From Paguma larvata (lineage: Eukaryota > Chordata > Mammalia > Carnivora > Viverridae), in NCBI GenBank assembly GCA_030068075.1, contig CM057826.1:98259804-98323803 (forward strand): 64,000 bases of DNA, in the 5' to 3' direction. Below are positions 23,301-35,500 of the stretch, in pieces. The notes under the pieces were generated by a model. The model made no database searches and had not been told where the DNA came from. It saw nothing but the letters and a program-made list of their open reading frames with translations. Positions within the stretch are counted from its first letter, which is position 1. Every line of letters begins with the position of its first letter. The position numbers and the translations under genes are program-made.

Positions 23301-26300
23301 TTATACTTCAATTTCCCTACTTGTAAGGTAACATTAATAGTACCTTACCTCATAGAAGGTTCTGAACATTAAATGGGCAATATTTGTTAAATGCTTAGAA
23401 TTCCTAGCATGCCGGGGCACCTGGGTGGCTCAGTTATGACTTCAGGTCAGGTGATTCATGATCTCATAGTTGGTGGGTTCGAGCCCCGCGTCTTGCTCTG
23501 TGCTGACAGCTCAGAGCCTGGAGCCTGCTTTGGATTCTGTGTCCCCCTCTCTACCCCTCCCCAGCTCACATGCTGTCTCTGTCTCAAAAATGTTAAAAAA
23601 AATTTATGAAAAGAAAGAACAATTCCTAGCATGTATATAGTAAGGGCTCAGTAATTTCAAACACCTTTCTGCTTTCTTCTTAAACATTTTTTAAAATATC
23701 TATACTGAATACGGGGCTCAAACTAAACCCAAGATTAAGAGTTGTATGCCCTACCATCTGCGCCAGCAGAGTGCCCTGATAGCTCTCTGCTTTCTTAATG
23801 AGGAAGAGTGCTTTTCCCACAATTCATTCAGGATACAGGCTGCAAACTGAGATTTACAGAAGCTTTAACTCTTAGTTATTGCCAAGCTGCCTTTCCAATG
23901 ATGTAAAAACTAGCAAATTAAAGTGCCATCCTTACCTAGTTTAGAAGGACCATACTCAGCTGAAATTCGGATCAATAATTTCTCCATATGGCGGAGACTG
24001 AGGAATTCTTCAGGAATGAGTGCAAGAACATTTTGTTGATCACCAAGATCCACAGAGAATTCTTTCAGGCATACAAACTTGTCCAATTTAGAAAAAAGTT
24101 TATCTAGAAAGGAGCACACAGTTTGCTATTATTAATCTATGGACTTCCAAATGGAAAATTTGAAACTGTTATTTTGAGTCATCAATCTATTTTCATATTT
24201 TCAAATAAAAACCTTCCACTTATTACAAAACGTTCTTTTTTTCAGAAAGCACATATACGAACATACTACCTTTTGTAGCATCTGCCGATTAGTCTATGAG
24301 AAGCCCTGTGCTACTCTGGATGCACAAAAATAAGTAAGACATCTTCCCAAAGAGTGCTGAGATGACAGAATTTCCGCATGCAAAAAATGATGTTGGACCC
24401 TACTTCCCACCACCATATACACAACTAACTCAAAATGGAACAACCACCAGAAGAAAAGATAGGAATCAATCTTCATAACCTTGGATTTGATGATGGATTC
24501 TTACATAGGCTACCAAAAACAGTAAAATTTAGGACTTTTGTGCATTTAAAGACATTAATGAGACAGTGAAAAGACTATCTCCAAAATAGAAAATATTTTC
24601 AAACCAAACGTCCATTAAGAATTTATTAATCAGAATATACAGACTCCTACAACACAAGACGAAAAGAACACAATTAAAAAATGAGCAAGGAACGAGGCCT
24701 CTGGCTGGCTCAGCAGGTTAAGCGTCTGACTTGGGCTCAGATCATGATCTAGGTTAGTGAGTTCAAGCCCCATATTGGGTTCTGGGCTGATAGCTGGGAG
24801 CCTGGAGCCTGCTTCAGATTCTGTCTCCCTCTCTCCCTGCCCCTCCCCGACTCACTCTTGCTCGCTCTCTCTTAAAAATAAACATTACAAATTAATTTTT
24901 TTCAATGGGCAAGGACTTAATAGACATGTCTCAAAAAAGGACACATAACCAGTAAGTACACAAAAAGATGCTCAACACAATTAGTCATTAGGGAAATGCA
25001 AATCAAAACCACAATGGGATACCATTTCTTGCCTAGTAAGATGACTTTCTAATTGAAAAAATATATATAGCAACAAGCATTGACATGGTTGTGGAGAAAA
25101 TGAAACGCTCATAGAATGTAAACTGGTGCAGCCACTGGTGGTGAACAGTTTAGAGGTTGCACAGAAATTAGAATTACTGTTAATATCATCCAACAATCCC
25201 ACTTTTAGGTATCTATTGGAAAGAACTGCAAGCAGGATCTCAAAAAGATATTTGTACACCCATGTTCATAGCAACATAGCTCACAATAGCGAGAACAAAC
25301 AAGTATCCATCAACAGATGAATAGATAAAACATGATATATACCATACACTGAAAGACAGACTATAAAAGGAGCCAAGTTCTGATACAGGCTGCAGTACAA
25401 ATGAATCCTGAAAATATGCCAGGTGAAACAAGCCAGACACAAAAAGATAAAATATTACAGGATTCCGGGGCGCCTGGGTGGCTCAGTCGGTTAAGTGTCC
25501 GACTTTGGCTCAGGTCATGATCTCACCGTTCCCAAGTTCGAGCCCCGCGTTGGGCTCTATGCTGACAGCTCAGAGCCTGGACCCTGTTTCGGATTCTGTG
25601 TCTCCCTCTCTGTCTGTGCCCCTCCCCTGCTCATACTCTGTCTATCTGTCTCTCTTTCTCAAAAATAAACATTTAAATTTGAAAATAAACTATTATAATA
25701 AAAAATAAAAAATAAAATAAACATTAAAAAATTTTTTTTTCTAATATTATAGGATTCCACTTAATGGAATACCTAGAATAGACCAATTCATAGAGATGAA
25801 AAGTAGAATAGATATTGTTGGTGGCTTGGCAGAGAAAGGAGGCACTGTTTATTCAGTACAGAGTTACCGTTTGGGGATGATGAAAAAGTTCTGGAAATGG
25901 TTAACAGTGCTGGTTGCACAACACTGGGAATATACTTAATGCCACTGAAATGCATGTTCAAAAATGATTAAAATGTTAAGTGTTATGAATATTTCACAAT
26001 AAAAAGGGATTTTAAAAATGACATTTTTTTCTAAATTTGAAAATAAATATCTACCCAAATATCCTAATAATGTTCAGTGACCCTCCAGCAAGAGAACACA
26101 AAGCAAAGCACATGTAGGCATTTAACAAACTGCTGAAAACTAAAGCCATACTAGCAACAGAAAATTTGAAAACAAAACAAAACTGTAAATACTATTTACA
26201 AAAGTATCTAAAGTACCCAGGAATAAATTTAATGCACAATACACACAGTCTACACTGACACCTCTCAGACATTGCTTGGACAAGTGAAAGGGGACACAAT

Positions 26301-26483
26301 TGAGAGAGATTACTTCCCAGTGAGTACAAGCCCTTTCTTCTGTTAAGCAGGTACGGTAAGGGTAATTCGCAAGCATCATGGTACACGGAATTTTTTTTTT
26401 TTTTTGAGAGAGCGCTCAAGAGAGGGGGGACAAGTGAGTGTGGGGCAGAGAGAGGGCGAGAGAGAGAGAATCCCACAAGGGGT

Positions 26484-26525
<42 letters not shown>

Positions 26526-29500
26526 CAGTGGGGCTCATGTTTTACCCAAAGCAGGCTTGAGCTCAGTCCATGCAGGACTCAAACTCAGGAACTGTGCAGA
26601 AGGCTCATGACCTGAGCAGAAGTCAGATGCTTAACCAACTGAGCCACCCAGGCACTCTATCATTTTACTAGTAAGTAATTTGTGTCTGTTTATTAAGAGC
26701 CTTCATTTGGCAGGGGGTGGGGGGAGCACCTGGGTGGCCCTGGAGGGTAAGCAGCCAACTCTTGATCTCGACTCATGATCTCACTGCGAGTTTGAGCCCC
26801 AAGTTGGGCTCCACAGACAGTGTACAGCCTGCTCGGGATCTGTCTCTCCTTCTCTCTGCCCCCTCCCTATGTGCTATAAACAAACAAATAAATAAGCAAG
26901 CAAACTTTAAAAAAAACCTTTCATTGGTTAATATTTTAATTTTATCTCAATTATCTGAAAGGCATTCTATTATTCAGAGGCCTTTCACTAATTCATACTA
27001 TTGACAAAAATAAATTAGTCACAGGTTATCATATCTATTCTATCAGCCAGCATGTATGGTGTCATGCTTTCAGAAGTTTCCATCCATGTACAACTGATTG
27101 TGAAAAAATAAAATTACCCATCTGAATAGTCATATAAGATATATTCAGGTGTACCTGGTACCTGCCTTGTCCCCAAGACTTGAAGAGACTCCATGGCAGG
27201 CAGGGTGAGAAGTAATTCCTGTTCCGCTGCACTCAGCTCCAGGTGGCACACTGAGCACTTGGTGATGGAGTCCTTACTCTGCTCCAGAGCCGGTCGGATG
27301 CCTTCCATGAATTCCCTGCTGTTCTGCAAATGGAGTTCGATGCGCTGCGAAGCTGAGAAAATGACCATGAGAACACTGAGCATCTCCTGGGTCACAGTGA
27401 CCCTGTTGGACACATGCACTTCCAGAAGGGGGATCTTGTACTGCTTTGGAGAAAGGTGCCAGTAGCCAGAGCTGATGTCTGGTGGTTTCATGAGTTTCAG
27501 GTTGAAAAAACGCTTTACGTCTTCTTCTTTTTCAGCGATATCCTGCCTCCATGCACTCACAGTTGCAAAGGCAGAAGCACAGTCCCGATCAACAGTCGGT
27601 GCCAGGGATTTGTCTATACATGTTTCCAAAACTGAAAAATCTGGGGTGTTTACCTCATTTCCACTTATGGAGACCTGGATGCTCCTCAACAATAATAGGC
27701 TTTCTGGGTGGTCAAAAAAATACGGTAAATTAAGAACATCCAAAGCCAGGGTTCTCCCTTGAAGGAACTGTGAAATAAATGGAGAGCAGGCAGCAACAGT
27801 GTTGCTTCGATAAGCAGCTTTTATGGCCAGAGCCAGTAAGTGGTTTGAAACGATTGAAAAGTAAGTTTTTGGAGATAACTGCCACGCTTTCCTCAGACAT
27901 TCCATCATCTCTGAAATTGCTGAATGGAGCTTCAGGTCATCACCATTTTCTGATATCATCTCCAGTGACTCTTTATTATCCACCAAATGAAGCAAATGAG
28001 ATACAATCTTTGGCCCTGCCTTTGTTGAAGGGTGGTAGGAGAGGTAATTCAAAAAATTGCTGTAGGGACCTACAGCCATCATTGCTGAGTTAATTCGTTT
28101 CAAATAAGAAAGTCCCAAATCTTGATCTTCTTGCCTATCAGAATCCAGAAGTTCAATCAGCCTCTTCCCTGCAAGAAACTCCTGGAATGCGGGATTTAAA
28201 AACTGGTAGACTGGTCTTAGTCTCTGGGCTGTGAATTTGCTCAACAGGCACATGACTAAATCTTCCCTTTCATCAATTCCGGCTTCTATAAGGTCATCGT
28301 CACTGAACTCAAAGCAAGATGAAAAAAAACCTTTCAAGGCCAGCTCACCACAAGAGGACACAGTTGCTCTGAGAAGTTCAGCTGTAGATTTGTGCTTTAA
28401 GGAAAGGCATGCTATATACGACTTGAAAACAGCCACACTCTCAAAGGATTTGTTCGAAGGATACTGAAACCAGTTAGCACAGATAGATGCTACAAAGAGA
28501 GGAGTTTTGTGAATTCTCTGCAAACTTTCGTTGACCTTAAAGTAATACATAAACTTTCGCAGACGAGTCAAATCGTGTGAAAAGAGCTTCCGTAATACAT
28601 ACATGGTATTATAGAAGGGAAACACTTTTATCTCCAGAATCGTGTCTAGGTATCGGCGGATGTCCCTGGCCCTGTTTGTATTTATGCCAATCAATAAGCA
28701 GGTCTTTGATGAGTGGTTTTTTTTAATTAGTTTCTGTATTACTTGGGGAATTGAGCACATTTCTTTGTAGTCATCCAAAAGGAATAACACTTGATTCTTG
28801 AACTCCTGGATGATGTTCCTCAGGCATGTCTCAGTAACAGAGCCTTCTGTCTTTAGAAGTTGGTCACAAATGATGCTGGCCAGCCCCTGGTCCAGTCTGG
28901 TAGAACTGAGGGAGAGATAGAAGACCAGCTGGAACCTGTTTAACAAGGGACAGCATCCTGATGCCCACAGAAGAGCTATTTTCTTCAGCAGGACTGTCTT
29001 TCCACTACCTGCTTCACCCTCCACACACATGACAGAGTTGAAGTTGGCAAAGACCTCAGGCAACAACACAGGCTCTTCCACAGGACTGCTGATGTGTTTT
29101 AAAGCCAGGGCTACATCACAACCCAGCAAGTGGTCGCTGGTTAGAGAGGGACAGACCTCAAGCAGACACATGTGGCGGAAAGTGGCACTGGTGTAGGATT
29201 CTCTCAGCTGCTCATTCAGATTCTTTGCCTCCTGAAGCCACTGTGCTTCACCCTGGGCCACTGCTGCGGAGAGAAGAAAAAAGGTGCAGCTGCAAATATG
29301 TACTCTTTCTTTGCAAATCCTCTACACACAAATAGATGTACACATTTGTATCATCCCATGTGCCACTTCGAAATCCTTACCTGGCACTACAGAACTAAGT
29401 GCTGCTGAATCTTCATGACTGCTTTCACTTGTGGTTTCCTTTGAAAATAAAATCCTCTGTTAAATCAAAATTTGTGTAAGGCAGTAAGGCATCATGTTTC

Positions 29501-32500
29501 AGCTAGGGACCAAACATCTAAACAAAGCCCCCCTCAAAAATTTATGGCAGGTGAAGAGAAGAATGGTACAAATACGAAACAATAAATGATCAGCAAGTAC
29601 CCTCGAGTGTCTCCCGGGTGGCCCACGAATGACACACACATGCCATCGGTGAAACAGGCATTAGTTACTCTCCAGACAACCAGAACCACGGCGCGTGCAA
29701 CAAGATGGGCCCTCCCAAGACTACTGAGTGCAGTAGTGCAGAAATATATTCAATTTTTAATATTACATACCTGGGATATGAAATATATTCCTCACGAAAT
29801 AAGTTATTGAGATACCCCCAAACTTTTTTCTTCAATTTTAATTTTCAATCAAGCGCTGATCAAGTGACTCATTTTCTTTGCATGGGATGCAAATGATGAA
29901 AGATCTAGCATACAACCTCAAATAAGAGGTGTGAGCACATGTACTAGATTAACAGTGACTTCGCTCAGAGAACAGAGTAGGATTTCTCAGCTTAAAGGGA
30001 CCAGCCTATTATCTGGACTTATGATTTGGTTGGTCATTTGCTTTGGTAAAAAACATTGTCTTCTCAGCCCTGAGAAAACGCAAAGAGCAAGTCAAACTTA
30101 ATGGTCTTGCAAATAAAGATCACACAGGGAATTCAAGTAGCCTGGATGCTAATCAAATCTATGTCTAATAGTCTGGGCCCCAAAGTAGAGGGGACTTGGA
30201 CTCTACATTTCGTGAAGCTAGGTTTTAGGTCTTGTTTATTGTAATATCCTCATCTATACTTACTACATGATAGGTTCTTAATAGGTATTGGTAGAACATA
30301 TTTCCTTATTTAGGATGAGTAATTCCTGTTCAAAAACCATTTTCTAGGGGTACCCATGTGACTTGGTTAAGCAACTGACTCGATTTCGGCTCAGGTCGTG
30401 ATCTCACAATTAGTGAGTTTGAGCCCCACATCGGGCTCTGCACTAAAAGCACAGAACCCACGGGATTCTCTGTCCGTCTCTGTCTGCCCCTCTCCAGCTC
30501 TCTCCCTAAATAAACAAACAAGCAAACAAACTTAAAAAAAAAAAAACAACGGTTTTCTATCACGTGATCACATATTGCTAAAATGAACAAGGTGTGAGTG
30601 TTCATTACCGTTAATTCAGAAACTTCACAGTCTACCGTTAATTCAGAAACTTCACAGTCGTTGTGAAGGTCTGGAATCCCCTCTGCACAGGACTTCAAAT
30701 TTTGGAGAAACTGACAACTAAGAAGAAAGTTAAAAGTTATAAAAATAGTTGTATGCAATTAAGCATTTGCGTTAAGTTTTCAAATATAATGTTATAGAAT
30801 TTTGTATTTTTTGTTTTGGGGGTTCTTTTTTGAGAGACAGCACACATGCTCCATGCCCAGCACACAGCCAGACCTGGGGCTCGATCCACGACCTTGCGAT
30901 CATGACCTTAGCTGAAATCAAGAGTCAGACACTCAACCAACTGAGCCACCCAGGCATCCCCGTTACCGAGTTTTAATGGCAAAAGGTAAACATTTAGAAT
31001 GGTTCTCAGCAACAGCAATGCAAATGGTTGACAGAGTAACTGTGCAGATGCCAGTAAATTTGGAGGAATGAGTGCACATTTAAAACTCATCCATGAAACT
31101 AACTAAAATGGACCTAAAGAATCAAAAATGGAGAAGAAAACTCCATCTATGGATTACAAAACATACAAAAAATAGACATGAGTAGAAAAGCTGCTAAGCT
31201 TTAAATAAAGCCTGGAATTGGTGGCCATGTACCAATGTTGGCTACATACCAATGTGATTTAAATCAAATATACCACAGTGATTTAAGAAACTGGGTGTGG
31301 GAATATAGGAACTACCTGCTCTCTAAATCTAGAGTCATTCTCAAATCAAAAGCTTTTTTTTTTTTTAAACGCTCCACCAATATGAATATAGAGAATGGCC
31401 ACAAATATACTCTTTAAAAACCATCTGCCACTTGCACTACTAGGTATTTAACCAAAGGATACAAAAATACAGATTCGAAGGGGCACATGAACTCCGATGT
31501 TTATAGCAGCATGATCAACAGTAGCCAAACTATAGAAAGAGCCCAAACGTCCATCAACTGATGAATGGATAAAGAAGATGAACTATTACTCAGCCATAAA
31601 AAAAAATGAAATCTTGTCATTTGCAATAACATGGATGGAGCTAAACTGTAACATGCTAAGTGAAATAAGTCAGATAAAGACAAATACCATATATTTCACG
31701 CATACGTGGAATTTAAGAAACAACACAGATGAACATGGGGAGGGAAAAAAAAAGAGGCAAACCATAAGAGACTCTTAATGACAGAAAACAATCTGAAGGT
31801 TGCTGGAGGGGAGGTGGGTGGGAATGAGCTATATGGGTGATGGATATTAAGGAGGGCACTTGTTATGATGAGTACTGGGTGGTATATGTAAGTGATGAAT
31901 CACTGAATTATACTCATGAAACCACTAATACACCATATGTTAACTAACTAGAATTTAGAATTTAAATAAAAATTTGAAACAAAAACTATTTGGCAGACAT
32001 CATCAAACTGGGTGTAAATATCTTCTAAACTCAGGTATCAGGTCTGCCTGAAGAACCAAGGGGGAAGTTTCTAAAGAGCTCCACAATGATTAACTTGGAT
32101 ACAGGAAACTGTAAAAGTGACTAGGTAAATTGGCTAACTAGGAACAACCGTCTTAGGCTCGTTTTCATGATGCAGAATCACAAGAAGGGATAATACAGTC
32201 TTATTTTCCTACATGGCTTGGAAAGGAGTCCAGGAATAAAATAGTTGCAGGTAAATGACAAGTAGGACTTCTTTAAAAAATATTTACTTATTTTTGACAG
32301 AGAGCACAAGCCAGGGAGGGGCAGAGAGATGGGGGAACAAAAGATCCAAAACAGGCTCTATGCTGACAGCGCACAGTCAAAGGGCTCAAACCCACTAACT
32401 GTGAGATCATGACCAGAGCCAAAGTCAAACGCTCAACCAACTGAGCCACTCAGGCACCCCATCAGCAAGTAGGACTTTTAATGTTTCTGTCCAAGGTTTC

Positions 32501-35500
32501 TATACTGACAAAACCATCAAGGAAAGGACTCTGAAGGAAGGTAAGATATAGACTTTTTCATACAAACAAATACTCTTGGTAGCCAGCACTATAAATTGTT
32601 ATAAAAAGTTCTTCAGTTAAAAGCAAAATGGTAGCCAGCACTACAAAATTGTTATAAGAAGTTCTTCAGTTAAAAGCAAAATGGTAACACATGGACACTT
32701 GGTTCTACCCAGAGGAATGAAGAGTGCCTTGGATGGCACTCCAAGTGGGTAAATAAAAACTAATTTTTTTCCTCTTCTTAAAATATATTTAAGGGGCGCC
32801 TGTGTGGCTCAGTCAGTTAAGCATCTGACTTCGAATCAGGTAATGATCTCGTGGTTTGTGGGTTCAAGCCCCATGGTGGGCTCTGTGTTCACAGCTCGAA
32901 GCCTGGAGCCTGCTTCAGAGTCTATGTCTCCCTCTCTTTCTGACCCTCTCCTGCTTGTGCTTTGTCTCTCTCTCAAAAATAAGAATTAAAAAAATAAAAA
33001 AATACATAAAATAAAATGTATTTAAAAGATAACTGCTCAAAGACCTAACACTGTATTGTGAGATTTGTCATAAATGTGGAAAGTAACACATACCACAACA
33101 TAAGCACAAAGCGTAAGAGGGGAGAAATCTATGTCCAATGTTATAATAGTATTTGAAGATGACTGTGATGTGTTAAACATGCATACTGTAAATTCTAGAG
33201 CAGGCCGTAAAAGGCCAAAATAAAGATGAATGGCTAATCAGCCAATAGCAGATAAAATAGATACTAAAAAAACTCAAATTCAAAACAATTGGGAAAGAAG
33301 TCAACACGAGATGGGAGAAATAGAAAGTATATAAAATAGTATATTTAAATCTAACCATATCAATAATTACATTAAATATACATTTTTTTAAACCCTCCCA
33401 TTAGAAAGCAAATATTAGACTATTAAAAAAATCAAGGCACAACAATGCCTAGCAGAAACTCACTTTAAATGGAAAGTCATAGATATAAAAGTAGAATTAT
33501 TTCAAAAAAGGGGCACCTGGGTGGCTCAGTCAGTTGAGTGTCCAACTTTCAATTTTGGCTCAGGTCATGATCCCGAGGTTGTGGGATCGAGCCCCGCATC
33601 AGGCTCCATGCTCAATGTGGAGCCCGCTTAAGATTCTCTTTCTCTTTCCTCTGCCCCTCTCCTCCACTGGTGTGCTGTCTCTCTCTCTCTCAAATTACAA
33701 GAAAAAAAAAAAGACTTATCATGTAACAACTGATTACAGTAAAGCTGAACTGTCTATATTAGATAATGACTTAACAATAAGAAACATTATGAGGGATAGG
33801 GAAAGACATTTCATATATTCTCTATGAAAGAGCCAGGGGCAAAGAATAGCCAAGACACACTTCTGAGAAAAAAACATGGCAATTATACAGAAAATATGAA
33901 TTTATGCTAAATATCTTTAATAATGAGATAGATAAAAATTACAATTTGGGCAATACCAACTGAGGAAGCAGGCCAATGGAAACTCATCTACACTAGTGGG
34001 AAAATAAATCAGTACGACTTTGAAAAAAAGTTTTACATAATGTAGCAAAAGTGAGTATGACCCTGCAATTTTATGGTTATGTATTTTAGGGTAACACATG
34101 CAAGCCCTGGGAAATACGTACAAGAATGTTCATAGTGGCATTATTTGCAACACTTTGAAAACAACCCAGATGTTGAATCAAAAAAAGAATGACTTATATA
34201 ATATACTTAACACAGCAGTGAAGACAAGTGAATGACAACTCAACACGTGATTATGGAGGAGTCTCAAAAACAATAAGAAACAAAGCAATATGAGCCAATC
34301 ATAGAACAACCATGTAGTATGCTTACATGTATTTCAACTTGAAGAACAGGCAAAGTTAAATACTTTTAAAGATATACATTTAGTTGATAAAACCATAAAG
34401 AGAAGCAAAGGAATAATTAACCCAAAATTCAGGATCATGTTTACCTCTCGAATGGAAGAACAAGGATATAATCAGAATTGGGGAGGGTGGTCACATGGGG
34501 GCCTTCTAAAGATTAGTCATGTTCTATTTCTTAACTTTACTGATGGGTCCATTGGTTTATTATAGTCCTATTAAATTATAGGTAAATATTTTAGGTACTC
34601 TAGTATAGTGCAGGCATCCTAGTTTGCAATTTTTTTTCCCCCAAAAAAGGCAGATGGGGCACCTGGGTGGCTCAGTCGGTTGAGCATCCGACTTTGGCTC
34701 AGGTCATGATCTCACAGTTGGCGAGTTCGAGCCCCGTGTCAGGCTCTGTGCTGACAGCACAGAGCCTGGACCCTGCTTCGGATTCTCTGTCTCCCTCTCT
34801 CTCTGCCCCTCCCCCTGCTAGTTCTTGGTCTCTCTCAAAAATAAAGAAACATTTTTAAAAGAATTAAAGAATAAAAAAGGCAGATGGTAGCAGATGACAG
34901 CTACACCTGTAGGAAGTGCAGCGTAAGGCATAGAGCTGTCGCATCACATGCTGTACACCCGACACTCCTAACATCGTGCATCAAGTGTACTTCAGTTAAA
35001 AAGGAAGCAAGCTACACTTGTGATGAGCATCACATAACATTCAATCACTATGTTGTACACTTGAAATTAATGTAACATTAAATATCAACTATAATTTTTT
35101 TAAAAAGAGGCAGAAGAAGAGGAAAAGGGAGTTTGATAGATTCCAGGAAATGTTCTCAATAATATTAGGCTGCATATTCGCTTACCCCTTCCGAGAATTA
35201 AGAAGATCCTTACTGTTCTTAACAATTTACCAGATCCTAAATCCAAATAATAAAGGAAAAACAACAACTACTCCTGTCAAAACACCTTTAAAGCAGTATC
35301 CTTTTTAGAATCTTAGAATTAGATGGAAGTATTTGAAGATCTGTATGTATTAATATGTATTTCTGGAAAAACTCTAATTACCACATGAAAAGAAGAGACT
35401 TCTTCTTGCAGGTGCCTGAGTGGCTCAGTCGGGTGAGCATCCAACTCATGGCTTCAGCTCCGGTCATGACCCAAGGATCATGGGATCGAGCCCTACATCA

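Noticed and set aside
29259..29261. GTG as a start for a short NAIP beginning MAQGEAQ
   Set aside because: The codon is internal: the frame enters from the previous exon through a proper acceptor, as in human NAIP.
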